A stretch of 64,000 bases of DNA from contig CAMCFN010000017.1 in NCBI GenBank assembly GCA_945874145.1, positions 1-64,000 of the forward strand, in the 5' to 3' direction. How positions within the stretch are numbered: position 1 is the first letter of the stretch; each line of letters opens with the position of its first letter. The notes under the pieces are model-generated. The model was not told the origin of the DNA, did not search any database, and was given only the letters and a program-made list of their open reading frames with translations. Of this stretch, positions 25,593 to 34,970 are shown piece by piece. Origin of the DNA: Akkermansia muciniphila. Lineage in GTDB: Bacteria; Verrucomicrobiota; Verrucomicrobiia; Limisphaerales; SXTU01. Position numbers and translations under genes: made by a program.

Positions 25593-26848
25593 ACGGCCTT
25601 GAGCGCGATGCGGTGCATGGCGTTGTTGCAGTAGCCTTCGGGGTTCCAGCCGGGGACGAGCATGGGCTGCTGAAAACCCTTCTCATCCGTGGCGCGGGCC
25701 CAGACTTCGTAGTAGCCCTTGGTCGGCAGCTTCAATTCCACGGACCAGCGTTGCCAGGCGTAGCGGTTGCGCGGGGCGGCGAGTTTCGTTGCCACCCACG
25801 TCGCGCCGAAGTCGTAGCTGACGTGCATCGCCTTCACATCACCCCAGCCGCTCCACGCGTGACCACGAAGGAGGACGGATTGGGCGGCAGGAACTTCCGC
25901 ACCCGAGCCGGGCAGCGTGATGATGGATTTGACCGGCAGCTCTTCAAGGATGGCCATGTCCGCCGCCTCGACCTTCGTGCCGGGCGCAACTGGGAACTTC
26001 GGCATCCGATACGAATGGCCGGTCATCTTCTCGCCATCGTGCTCGCGGTCGCGGACCCACAGGCGCGCGAGCCACTTGCCGGAAGTCGACGCGGGCCAGC
26101 CGGGGCAGACGAGCCGTAGCGGCCAGCCGTGGACCGCCGGCAATGGCTCGCCGTTCATCTCCCAAACCAGCAGCGTGTGCTGGTCGAGGGCCTTGGCGAT
26201 GGGCACACCGCGCGAGATGGCAAGCTTGCCGGGCGCGCGGCTCAGGTGCACGTCCTCGCTCTGGTAGGCAAGATAGATGGCGGACTTCTTCACGCCGGCG
26301 CGGCGCAGAACGTCGCCAAGCCGGACGCCGGTATAATTCGCGCAGCCGACGCCGCCGAGCGTCCACTGGTTGCCGGAGGCGGGTGGGTTGAAGGCCGCGC
26401 GGCCGTTGCCGGCGCATTCGATGACGAGCGCGCGGGTGACTTTCGGAAACTGGCTTTGCAGCTCGGCCAGCGTGAGCTTCAGCGGCTTCTCCACTTCACC
26501 ATCAATGGTCAGCGACCAGCCGGCGAGGTCGCGCTTGGCGGCGCGCTCGGGAGGGTGGCCGTTGTTGCGGACGAAGTGGCGTTCCGTGGGCGTGAGGTCG
26601 TCGTCAAGCAGCGTGACGGGCGTTTCGGCGACAACGGGGCGGTCACCGAGGATGCGCAGGCCGCGCTTGTCGGGCAGCAGGTCGGCGACGGATTGCGCGA
26701 GCGCGTCGGGAAACAAGCCGGGCGCGAGCTTGTCCGCAAAGGGAATCGGCCCGCCGAGCGCGGCGGCGAAGGTGGCGAGGCTTGAGCAGCGGAGGAAGCG
26801 GCGCCGGCTGGCGTCGTGCCGGAGGGCGGAAGAAGTGTGATGTGACAT
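25589..26848 (-). CDS. Molybdenum sulfite dehydrogenase (SorA-like)
   Basis: The 419-residue protein begins with a twin-arginine signal (HDASRRRFLRCSSL), so it is folded with cofactor before export. The sulfite-oxidase-fold molybdopterin domain has its Mo-ligand cysteine in VIECAGNGR (Cys145), and the C-terminal dimerisation domain runs from about 300 (SIITLPGSGAEVPA). It likely oxidises sulfite to sulfate in the periplasm and passes electrons to the adjacent cytochrome. Other substrates of this fold, such as methionine sulfoxide, cannot be excluded. The ATG at 26848 lies just before the Tat motif. Confidence 0.88.
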   Translation of the reverse strand: MSHHTSSALRHDASRRRFLRCSSLATFAAALGGPIPFADKLAPGLFPDALAQSVADLLPDKRGLRILGDRPVVAETPVTLLDDDLTPTERHFVRNNGHPPERAAKRDLAGWSLTIDGEVEKPLKLTLAELQSQFPKVTRALVIECAGNGRAAFNPPASGNQWTLGGVGCANYTGVRLGDVLRRAGVKKSAIYLAYQSEDVHLSRAPGKLAISRGVPIAKALDQHTLLVWEMNGEPLPAVHGWPLRLVCPGWPASTSGKWLARLWVRDREHDGEKMTGHSYRMPKFPVAPGTKVEAADMAILEELPVKSIITLPGSGAEVPAAQSVLLRGHAWSGWGDVKAMHVSYDFGATWVATKLAAPRNRYAWQRWSVELKLPTKGYYEVWARATDEKGFQQPMLVPGWNPEGYCNNAMHRIALKAV

Positions 26849-26950
26849 GAGCGATCTCGGCGTTGGACGTTGTTCGCCGCAACTGTGTTGGGGAAAATCT
26901 TTTGCTGGCAAGCCGCAACGATGCTTTCATCGCGTAGATTTCCTGTCGCA

Positions 26951-28066
26951 ATGAAACCGAATTGTTCAACCTCCGTCCCACTGGCCGCCTGGTTCGCGCT
27001 GTTCCTCGCCGCCAGTTCACTGATGGCCCAGACCAACCAGCCCAACGCCGAAGCGTGGCTTGCCGCCGCGCCGGTGGCCCCCGAATTCGCCGTGCCGAAG
27101 ACTAAGCCCGAGTGGGAGAAGCAGCGCGCTGAGGTCCGCGCGACCTTGTGGCAGTTGCTCGGCAAGCTGCCGCCCCGGCCCAAGATGCCCAAGGTCACCA
27201 CGCTGGTGCGTGAGGACCGAGGCGATTACGTCTTCGAGAAGTTCACGTTCGAAAACGGTGCCGGTGCGACCGTGCCGGGCTATGTGTTCCTGCCCAAAGG
27301 AGTTCCCGGCAAGTCACCTGCCATCCTCTACTGCCATTGGCACGGCGGCCAATATGACATCGGCAAGGAGGAGCTGATGCGCACGAACGCCGTGCCCGTG
27401 CCGCCCGGACCGGCGCTCGCCAAGCGCGGCTACGTGGTGCTGGGCGTGGATGCGTATTGCTTCGGCGAGCGGAACGGCCAGGGGCCGGGCGGGCTGGCGG
27501 AGAAAGGCGGCGCGGCCGAGATGACGGCGTCCAAGTTCAACCTCTGGGTTGGGCGCTCGCTGTGGGGGATGATTTTACGGGACGACTTGATGGCCCTGGA
27601 TTACCTCGCGTCGCGCAAGGAAGTGGACGCCTCGCGCATCGGCGTCACTGGCATCAGCATGGGCGCAACGCGCGCCTGGTGGCTCGCGGCGCTCGACGAG
27701 CGGCTCCGCGCGGGCGTGGCTGTCGCCTGCATGACACGCTACACGGACCTCATCCGCATCGAAGGGCTCAAATACCACGGCATCTATTACTTCGTCCCGG
27801 GGATGTTGAACCACTTCGACAGCGAGGCCATCATGGCCCTCGTCGCCCCGCGTCCCATGCTCTACATGACCGGCGACAAGGATTACGGCTCGCCCATCGA
27901 AGGCATCCGCAAGCTGGAGGCCAAGATTCGCCCCGCCTACGGCCTGTATCGCGCGGACGCGGGCTTCGAAAACATCGTCTATCCCGGCCTCGGGCACGTT
28001 TATCTGCCAGAGATGTGGGACAGGATGACCGGCTGGATGGACAAGCATGTGCGGGACGCGAAGTGA
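26951..28066 (+). CDS. Secreted acetyl-xylan-esterase-like alpha/beta hydrolase
   Basis: The 371-residue protein starts MKPNCSTSVPLAAWF with a signal peptide ending in SSLMAQ. The alpha/beta hydrolase core has the oxyanion segment ILYCHWHGGQYD and nucleophile elbow GISMGATRAW; the acid and His are in MTGDKDYGSP and GLGHVYLP. This group includes acetyl-xylan esterases and dienelactone-hydrolase-like enzymes, so a carbohydrate or ester substrate outside the cytoplasm is likely. It is divergent from the sulfite dehydrogenase gene. Confidence 0.88.
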   Translation: MKPNCSTSVPLAAWFALFLAASSLMAQTNQPNAEAWLAAAPVAPEFAVPKTKPEWEKQRAEVRATLWQLLGKLPPRPKMPKVTTLVREDRGDYVFEKFTFENGAGATVPGYVFLPKGVPGKSPAILYCHWHGGQYDIGKEELMRTNAVPVPPGPALAKRGYVVLGVDAYCFGERNGQGPGGLAEKGGAAEMTASKFNLWVGRSLWGMILRDDLMALDYLASRKEVDASRIGVTGISMGATRAWWLAALDERLRAGVAVACMTRYTDLIRIEGLKYHGIYYFVPGMLNHFDSEAIMALVAPRPMLYMTGDKDYGSPIEGIRKLEAKIRPAYGLYRADAGFENIVYPGLGHVYLPEMWDRMTGWMDKHVRDAK

Positions 28067-28171
28067 CGGGGCGCACTCTTCATCCCCGCCTGCGTCGTTC
28101 GATGCGCTGAGGTGCGGCGCGCCATGAATCCGGCCGAATAGCGCCCTTGCAATTGCGTCGGTTCTGCGGCT

Positions 28172-28189
28172 ACCTACCGTTCGGTAAGT
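28172..28189. promoter_or_regulatory. Palindromic TetR operator
   Basis: The core TACCG-TT-CGGTA (28175-28186) is a perfect inverted repeat; one more outer pair each way is also matched apart from one mismatch. It lies three bases before the chosen start of the tetR gene and resembles the TACCTACCG-type sites of TetR repressors that control RND pumps. Autoregulation of the whole pump set is the likely outcome. Confidence 0.7.
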
Positions 28190-28191
28190 TA

Positions 28192-28788
28192 ATGCTGACC
28201 ACAGCTCTAGACACCCAAGGCAAGATTCTTGCCGCCGCCCTCCGGCTCTTTGCCGACCGGGGTTATGCGGGCACGTCAGTTCAGGACATTGTAAGCAGCG
28301 CTCGGGTGACCAAACCCGCTCTCTACTACTATTTTCCCAGCAAGGCGGAGCTCTACCAAGCGCTGCTCGACCGCGCGCACGACGAACGCTTCCGGCTCAT
28401 GCAGGAAGCGTCAGCAAGGGGCAAAGACCTGCCGGGCAAGCTGGAGGAAATCCTCAACGCACACTTCGAGTTCCTCCAGAGTCACCGCGAGCTGATCGGC
28501 CTGATGTATGCCACTGCTTTCGCCGCGCGCGGCGAGACGCCCCAGGAAATCCGCTACCTCGACAAGTGCCAGCGGAACTTCGGCCTCGTCCGCGACCTCG
28601 TCCGCGAAGGGCAGCGCGCCGGACAGCTCACGCAGGCCTTCGATGTCGAGCACCTCGCGCGCGGCATCTTCGGCATGATGAACATCCATGTGCAGGCCGA
28701 GCTAGTGCAGCCCGGCCAGAAGCCCAGCCGCAAGACCGCTCGACAGATTGTGAAGCTGTTCCTCGAAGGCGCGGCCAGACAAACTTGA
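28192..28788 (+). CDS. TetR-family repressor of the RND pump set
   Basis: The 198-residue protein begins MLTTALDTQGKILAAALRLF. Its N-terminal HTH (GTSVQDIVSSARVTKPALYY) is typical of TetR. The C-terminal half is an all-helical ligand pocket. The ATG at 28192 was used because upstream codons overlap the operator. It lies 7 bases before the adaptor gene and probably controls it together with itself. The inducer cannot be predicted. Confidence 0.93.
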   Translation: MLTTALDTQGKILAAALRLFADRGYAGTSVQDIVSSARVTKPALYYYFPSKAELYQALLDRAHDERFRLMQEASARGKDLPGKLEEILNAHFEFLQSHRELIGLMYATAFAARGETPQEIRYLDKCQRNFGLVRDLVREGQRAGQLTQAFDVEHLARGIFGMMNIHVQAELVQPGQKPSRKTARQIVKLFLEGAARQT

Positions 28789-28794
28789 TTTCCC

Positions 28795-29898
28795 ATGCGA
28801 TACACCAGACTCCTTCTCTCAACCGCCGCCAGTGCAGTGACGTTACTTGCCGCCTGCAAGAAGCCAGACGCCGCCAAGGCCGCCGGTCCCCAGACCATGC
28901 CGCCCACGCAGGTCGTCGCGGTGGAGGCGCGCCGCGAGTCCGTAACCGAATCACTCTCGCTCGTCGGCACGCTCACGGCCAACGAATGGGTGGAAATCAA
29001 GGCTGAGATTGAAGCCGCCGTGGTGGAGATCGGTTTCGAGGAAGGCAAGCCGGTGACGAAGGGGCAACTGCTTTTCCGCCTCGACGAGTCCAAGCTCACC
29101 GCCGCGATTACCGAGGCCGAGGTCAACCTGAAACTCAGCAAGGTCAACTACGACCGCGCACAACAGCTCCTCCGCGATAAGACGATTTCGCAACAGGAGT
29201 TCGACCAGCTCGCTTCGCGCTATGAATCCATGCAAGCCGCCATCGCGGTGCGCCAGCGCGAGCTGAAGGACACCAAAATTCACGCCGCGTTCGCCGGTGT
29301 GATGGGCGCGCGTAACGTCAGCTCCGGCCAGGTCATCAAGAAGGACACGGTGCTCGGCCAGTTGGTGGACCTGAATCCGGTGAAGGTGGAGGTAAGCGTG
29401 CCGGAGCGCTTTCTGAGTCTGTTGAAGCTCGACCAGACCATCGAGCTGCGGGTCGCGGCGTTTCCCGGGCGCACGTTCAAGGGACAGGTCTATTTCATCG
29501 CGCCGCAGGTGGAAACCAACACCCGCACCGCACTGGTGAAGGCGAAGATTGCCAATGCCGACCTCTCGCTGAAGCCCGGCATGTTCGCGAACCTCGACCT
29601 GACGCTCCAGCTTCGCGACGCTGCCGTGGTGGTGCCTGAACCAGCCATCATGGTGAACTCGGACAAGGCGATGCTCTACATCGTGGACAAAGACATGAAC
29701 GCGCAGCTCCGGCCCGTGAAGCTGGGCGTGCGGTCGGCCGGCGTGGTGGAAATTCTACAAGGTGTGGAAACCGGACAACTCGTCATTGTCGAAGGCGTCC
29801 AGAAAGTGCGTCCCGGCGCAAAGGTGAAACCGGCAGGCCCGGAATCGGCGGCGGCGTATGCGCCGAAGAGTAACCCGGCGCCAGCCGCCGCGAACTGA
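28795..29898 (+). CDS. RND efflux periplasmic adaptor lipoprotein
   Basis: The 367-residue protein (MRYTRLLLSTAA) has a lipobox, LLAACKK, for anchoring to the inner-membrane outer face. The biotinyl-lipoyl-like halves (EIEAAVVEIGFEEGKPVTKG and GVMGARNVSSGQVIKKD) flank a helical hairpin (about 90-145). It bridges the RND permease to an outer-membrane channel. The permease gene follows after 7 bases. No TolC-like gene is in the window, so the channel must be supplied elsewhere. Confidence 0.95.
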   Translation: MRYTRLLLSTAASAVTLLAACKKPDAAKAAGPQTMPPTQVVAVEARRESVTESLSLVGTLTANEWVEIKAEIEAAVVEIGFEEGKPVTKGQLLFRLDESKLTAAITEAEVNLKLSKVNYDRAQQLLRDKTISQQEFDQLASRYESMQAAIAVRQRELKDTKIHAAFAGVMGARNVSSGQVIKKDTVLGQLVDLNPVKVEVSVPERFLSLLKLDQTIELRVAAFPGRTFKGQVYFIAPQVETNTRTALVKAKIANADLSLKPGMFANLDLTLQLRDAAVVVPEPAIMVNSDKAMLYIVDKDMNAQLRPVKLGVRSAGVVEILQGVETGQLVIVEGVQKVRPGAKVKPAGPESAAAYAPKSNPAPAAAN

Positions 29899-29905
29899 AC
29901 CCGCC

Positions 29906-32900
29906 ATGATGATACTTCCCCAAGTCAGCATCCGCCGGCCGGTGCTCACCACGATGATGAGCCTCGCGCTCATCCTCTTCGGCCTCATTGCACTTCAGCG
30001 GCTGCCGGTGCGCGAGCTGCCGGACATTGACCCGCCCATCGTCAGTGTCACAACAGTTTATCCCGGCGCGAATGCTGCTGTCGTCGAGACCGAGGTCACG
30101 GAGCGGCTGGAGGAGGAAATCAATAACATCGAGGGCATCAAGACGCTCACAAGCCAGAGCCGTGAGGAGGTAAGCACCATCACCATCGAGTTCGACCTAT
30201 CGCGTGAGGTGGACCTCGCGGCGCAGGACGTGCGCGACCGCGTCTCCCGGGTGCGCGGCAAATTGCCCACGACCATCAAGGAGCCCATTGTCGCCAAGCA
30301 GGACGCGGACGCGCTGGCGGTCATCTGGATCGGCATGAACAGCGACGTGTATTCGCCACTGGAACTCACGCAACTCGCCGAGAAGCAGATCAAGAACCGG
30401 CTCCAGACCATTCGTGGCGTTTCCAACGTCATCATCGGCGGCGAGCAGCGCTTCGCCATCCGCCTCTGGCTCGACTCGGAGAAGATGGCCGCGCACCAAA
30501 TCACTGTGCTCGATGTGGACCGCGCGCTGAAGCAGCAGAACGTCGAGCTGCCCAGCGGACGCGTTGAAAACCTCGACCGCGAGATGACCATCCAAACGCG
30601 CGGCGAGTTGAAATCAACCGCCGAGTTCAACGAGCTGGTCGTCAAGAATGACGGGGTCAAAATCGTCCGCCTCCGCGACATCGGCGAAGCGAAGGCCGGG
30701 GTGGAGAACGAGCGCACCATCGCACGCAACAACGGCCGCCCGTGCATCTTTCTCGGCATCGTCAAGCAGTCCAAGGCCAACACCGTGGACGTCGCGCACG
30801 GCGTGAAGGAAGAGGTCGCCCGCATCCGCGAATCCATCCCGCCGGGCATCGAGCTGGTCTTCAACTACGACGAGTCCATCTTCGTCGAGGCCTCCATCAG
30901 CGAGGTCTGGGAAACGCTGGGCATGGCCTTCGCACTGGTCGTCGTGCTCATCTGGGTCTTCCTCGGCAGCGTGCGCTCGACGCTCATCCCGGCCGTGGCG
31001 ATTCCCGTGTCCATCATCGGCACCTTCGCCATCCTGCAGGCCTTTGGTTACTCCATCAACATGCTCACCATGCTCGCGCTGGTGCTGGCCATCGGTGTGG
31101 TGGTGGACGACGCCATCGTCGTGCTGGAAAACATCTACCGGCACATCGAGGCTGGGATGTCACCCATGGAGGCCGCGAAGAAGGGCATGGATGAAATCGC
31201 CTTCGCGGTCATCACCATCACGCTCTCGCTCATTGTCGTGTTCCTGCCGCTGGCCTTCCTCAAAGGCGCGACCGGCCGGCTCTTCATGGAGTTCGCAGTC
31301 GCGGTCTGCGGCTCGGTTGCGGTGTCGGCGTTCGTGGCGCTGTCATTGTCGCCGATGCTCGCCGCACGCGTGCTCAAGCCCATCAGCGCCGACCACAAGA
31401 AGATTTTCCTCCTGCGCTGGTTTGACGCGGCGCTCGGCTGGTTCACCCGGCTCTACGGGGCGATTCTGCGCGGTCTGGTGCGGGCCGCCTCCACCGTGCT
31501 GCGGCCGTTTGTGGCCTTCGGCTGGTTCGGGCGCGCGATTGCCTTTGTCGGCACGCTCGCGGCGCTGGGCGCGATGATGTGGGCGTTGAACGTGCCGTTG
31601 CTCGGCAAGCTAGAAGGCGAGTTCCTCCCCGAGGAGGACAAAGGACGACTGCTTTGCATGGTCTTCGCGCCCGAAGGCTCCACCAGTGAATACACCGACC
31701 GGCAGGTGCGTGAAATCGAGGCGATGCTCAAGAAGGTGCCGGAAGTGCAGGCTTACGGCGCGATCGTCGCCTTCTCCATGACGGGCGCACCAGGCCAGGC
31801 AAACAGCGCCATCGCCTTTGTGCGGCTCAAAGACCAGAAGGAACGCACGCGCAACGTCCGCGAGATCGTGAACGGGCCGGGCGGTCTGCGCATGCAGTTC
31901 TTCAACGAGATCGAGGGCGCCATCGCCGTGCCGAACATTCCCAAGGCGATTGGCCGCGGCTTCGGCGCGCCATTCCAACTCGTCATCCAGGCACAGGATC
32001 TGGAGGCCTTGAACGGCTACGTGAACGACCTGCTCGGCAAGCTCCGGTCCTCCGGCTACCTCGTGAACGTCCGCTCCAGCTTCGAGGTTACCAAGCCCGA
32101 GCTGCGTCTCGATGTGGACCGCAACCGCGCGGCTGCGTTGGGCGTGAGCATCGAGGACGTGTCGCGCACCCTCCAAATCCTCTTCGGCGGACTCGACCTC
32201 AGCCGCGTGAAACTCGACGGCAAGCAGTATCAGGTCATCACCCAACTCCAGCGCGCGTCACGCCTCACGCCACAGGACCTCGACCGCCTCTACGTGCGCA
32301 ATCGGGACGGCCAGTTGGTTCAGCTCAGCTCCATCGTGCGGCGCGAGTCCGGCAGTTCGCCGAACGTGGTCGAGCACTTCAACCGCATGCGCAGCGCGAC
32401 CATTTCCGGCTCCTTGAACGGCGTCCCGCTCGGCACCGCCGTAGAGCGCGTCGAGGCACTGGTGAAGACGGACCTGCCGCCGGGTTTCCTCTACGACTGG
32501 ACCGGTGAGTCGAAGGAGTTCAAGGACGCGTGGAAGGAGTTCATGGTCGTGCTCGTGCTCGCGCTCATCATCACCTACATGGTGCTGGCCGCGCAGTTCG
32601 AGAGCTTCCTGCACCCGCTCACCGTGCTGCTGTCCATCCCGCTGGCCGGTGTGGGCGCGCTCGGATTGCTCTGGCTCGTGGACAACCTTGGCAAAACCGG
32701 TGTCATCAAGGAGGTGCCGGCGATGAATATCAATCTGTTCAGCCTCATCGGCTTCGTGCTACTAGTCGGCCTTGTCACCAAGAACGCGATTCTGCTCGTC
32801 GAGTTCGCCAACCAGGAAGTTGAGAAAGGTGTGGATCCGCGCGAAGCCATCGTGAGCGCCGGCACCGTGCGCCTGCGGCCCATCCTGATGACCGCGCTCT

Positions 32901-33133
32901 CGACCATCGCGGGCATCATCCCCATCGCCATCGGATTCGGTGCGGGCGCGGAAAGCCGCCGACCAATGGGCGTGTGCGTCATCGGCGGCATGTTAAGCAG
33001 CACGTTCCTGACGCTGTTTGTGGTGCCGGTGGTTTATACGGCCTTCAGCGCGGTGGCGGGGCAATTCTCCAAATCCTCGTCCGCGCCGACAACCTCCCCT
33101 GCCCCGCCCGCCGAGGCCGTGCCGGTGAAGTAG
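29906..33133 (+). CDS. RND efflux pump inner-membrane transporter
   Basis: The 1075-residue protein starts MMILPQVSIRRPVLTTMM and has the 12-helix HAE1-type RND layout with two large periplasmic loops. The proton-relay Asp pair in TM4 is seen in GIGVVVDDAIVVLENIY, and the second half has LVGLVTKNAILLVEFAN in TM10. RND pumps expel drugs, dyes and other amphiphiles driven by protons. Length is normal. A Ser/Pro/Ala-rich tail of about 20 residues (SSSAPTTSPAPPAE) ends the protein. Confidence 0.95.
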   Translation: MMILPQVSIRRPVLTTMMSLALILFGLIALQRLPVRELPDIDPPIVSVTTVYPGANAAVVETEVTERLEEEINNIEGIKTLTSQSREEVSTITIEFDLSREVDLAAQDVRDRVSRVRGKLPTTIKEPIVAKQDADALAVIWIGMNSDVYSPLELTQLAEKQIKNRLQTIRGVSNVIIGGEQRFAIRLWLDSEKMAAHQITVLDVDRALKQQNVELPSGRVENLDREMTIQTRGELKSTAEFNELVVKNDGVKIVRLRDIGEAKAGVENERTIARNNGRPCIFLGIVKQSKANTVDVAHGVKEEVARIRESIPPGIELVFNYDESIFVEASISEVWETLGMAFALVVVLIWVFLGSVRSTLIPAVAIPVSIIGTFAILQAFGYSINMLTMLALVLAIGVVVDDAIVVLENIYRHIEAGMSPMEAAKKGMDEIAFAVITITLSLIVVFLPLAFLKGATGRLFMEFAVAVCGSVAVSAFVALSLSPMLAARVLKPISADHKKIFLLRWFDAALGWFTRLYGAILRGLVRAASTVLRPFVAFGWFGRAIAFVGTLAALGAMMWALNVPLLGKLEGEFLPEEDKGRLLCMVFAPEGSTSEYTDRQVREIEAMLKKVPEVQAYGAIVAFSMTGAPGQANSAIAFVRLKDQKERTRNVREIVNGPGGLRMQFFNEIEGAIAVPNIPKAIGRGFGAPFQLVIQAQDLEALNGYVNDLLGKLRSSGYLVNVRSSFEVTKPELRLDVDRNRAAALGVSIEDVSRTLQILFGGLDLSRVKLDGKQYQVITQLQRASRLTPQDLDRLYVRNRDGQLVQLSSIVRRESGSSPNVVEHFNRMRSATISGSLNGVPLGTAVERVEALVKTDLPPGFLYDWTGESKEFKDAWKEFMVVLVLALIITYMVLAAQFESFLHPLTVLLSIPLAGVGALGLLWLVDNLGKTGVIKEVPAMNINLFSLIGFVLLVGLVTKNAILLVEFANQEVEKGVDPREAIVSAGTVRLRPILMTALSTIAGIIPIAIGFGAGAESRRPMGVCVIGGMLSSTFLTLFVVPVVYTAFSAVAGQFSKSSSAPTTSPAPPAEAVPVK

Positions 33134-33252
33134 GGCCCGGGAACAGCCCCGCTCTGCGGAGGATGCTCGCATCATGTGAACAATCGACCTTATGCTCGCG
33201 CATGGATTTGCATTTGCTTCGCCGCGCGGGTTTTGGCAATTCAACAACACCG

Positions 33253-34860
33253 ATGAGACGACTTGCTTTCGTTCTGTTACTTGGCTGCGTCGTGATTGCG
33301 ACTGGCTGCAAGGAGAAACCCGCTGCGCCGCCCACGCCAAAGCCTGCTCCCGCACCCGCAGGGCCAGCGTTCCGCTTGCACTTCGCCGGCCTCAGCCATA
33401 TCGCCACGAACGCAAGCAGCGCCAAGCTGAACACGTTCCTCAACTCGCCGGAGGCGGTCGCGGCCCGGAAGCAAATCCATGACCGACTCGCGACCACACT
33501 GCCTGGCACACTCTTCGGCACGACGACGGCAACCCCCAACACCAGCGCCCTGCTCCGTCCGTTGCTCGATGAACTGGCCGCCAGCAAATTCCTCTTCGAG
33601 ACACACGACATGCAAGGTGCGGCGTGGATGCTCACCGTCTTCCTCGATGCCAACCAGCGCGCAAAGTGGAGCACGAACTTGTGGCAGGCCGTCGGATCGA
33701 AGCCTGTCGCGTTGCCACCCATGGGCCCCGGCACCAGTGCCTGGAGCGTGAGAACAGCGGATGGCCATCTGCTCACGGTCGCCAGTTTTGAAGACTGCCT
33801 CATGGTGTCCAAGTCCGCGCCCAACGCGCCGCTCCCCGCAAACCCAACTCCCGGCAAGCACCCGGCGCTTTCGGCTAACCTCGTTGACCTCACCGCCGAC
33901 CTCGCCCGCCTTCAGCCCACGCTCGACCTGCCCAAGTCACTTGCCTGGCCGCACCTCTCGGTCAGCGTGACCGCGAGGGGTGATGCGCTGCGCAGCGAGG
34001 CCACACTCAAGTTCGCCAACGCCGCGCCGTGGAAGCTCGACGCGTTCCACCTGCCGACCAACTCCGTCCGCGACCCGCTCATCAGCTTCACTGCGGTGCA
34101 GGGCTTCGGCGAGTGGCTCGCGCGTGCGCCGGAGTTCAAGGAATGGGAGCTGAAATCCACACCCAACCAGTTCTTCACGTGGGCGCGCTCGGACGTGCCT
34201 TACAACCTCCTCGCCGCCGCGCCGATGCCCGACGCCTCGAACACCGTCGTCCAAGCCGCGCCGCATGCGCTGCACACCTTGGGGACCAATGTGCAGGCCG
34301 CCCGCCTCGGCCGCATCACGTTCACGACGAACCGCACCGAAATTGGCTGGGGTGGAATGCCCATCCTCGTGCCGTTCGTCCGCCCCGCGCCGGAGCCGGG
34401 CAATGACTTTCTCCTTTTCGGCAGCATGGCCGGCATCATCCCGATGGGCTCCAACACCAACCCGCCGCCTGCCGAGCTGCTGAACCAATTCCTCCCGCGC
34501 ACCAATCTGGTGTATTACGACTGGGAAATCACGGAGGCGAAGCTCGCGCAGTGGATGCCCATCTTTCAACTTGCGGCAATGCTGTCGCCAACGCCCTCCT
34601 TCCCGGGAGCGGCCGCCGCAAACCAATGGCTCCGCTCCGTCTCTCCCAAGCTTAGCAACACCATCACCGAAGTCACCGCCGTCTCACCGACTGAGCTCAA
34701 GGCCGTGCGCCGCTCGGATCTCGGCCTGACAGCCATTGAACTCACCTGGCTCGCACGCTGGCTGGACAATCCCGCCTTCCCCGCCCTCGCGTATCCGACC
34801 AATGCGATGTCGGGTTTGCCGCCGACGCCGGGTGGAGCGCCGAAGCTGCCCGGGAAGTAG
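33253..34860 (+). CDS. Lipoprotein of unknown function
   Basis: The 535-residue protein starts MRRLAFVLLLGCVVIATG followed by a lipobox cysteine (ATGCKEK), then a Pro/Ala linker (AAPPTPKPAPAPAG). No conserved family motif is recognised; repeats of an alpha/beta character and a segment ALAYPTNAMSGLPPTPGG end the protein. It follows the RND permease gene by 119 bases on the same strand, but a separate transcript is equally possible. An upstream in-frame ATG at 33202 is less likely because it would bury the signal. Confidence 0.7.
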   Translation: MRRLAFVLLLGCVVIATGCKEKPAAPPTPKPAPAPAGPAFRLHFAGLSHIATNASSAKLNTFLNSPEAVAARKQIHDRLATTLPGTLFGTTTATPNTSALLRPLLDELAASKFLFETHDMQGAAWMLTVFLDANQRAKWSTNLWQAVGSKPVALPPMGPGTSAWSVRTADGHLLTVASFEDCLMVSKSAPNAPLPANPTPGKHPALSANLVDLTADLARLQPTLDLPKSLAWPHLSVSVTARGDALRSEATLKFANAAPWKLDAFHLPTNSVRDPLISFTAVQGFGEWLARAPEFKEWELKSTPNQFFTWARSDVPYNLLAAAPMPDASNTVVQAAPHALHTLGTNVQAARLGRITFTTNRTEIGWGGMPILVPFVRPAPEPGNDFLLFGSMAGIIPMGSNTNPPPAELLNQFLPRTNLVYYDWEITEAKLAQWMPIFQLAAMLSPTPSFPGAAAANQWLRSVSPKLSNTITEVTAVSPTELKAVRRSDLGLTAIELTWLARWLDNPAFPALAYPTNAMSGLPPTPGGAPKLPGK

Positions 34861-34869
34861 AGGATGGTG

Positions 34870-34945
34870 TGATGCGTAATCCGTAAAACGTAAGAAGAGG
34901 CGCACTCGTTCTCTGGTCACGCATTACGTTTAACGTTTTACCGCT
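34870..34945. repeat. GTAAAACGTAA word-repeat spacer before pdxJ
   Basis: The spacer has the words TGCGTAAT, CGTAAAACGTAA (near 34880-34891) and their partly inverted copies (ACGCATTACG, ACGTTTTAC, near 34918-34940). The two halves could pair. It fits the word-repeat class seen in other spacers here. Confidence 0.5.
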
Positions 34946-34970
34946 TCCCGTCTCCCGCTACGTTCCCGCC

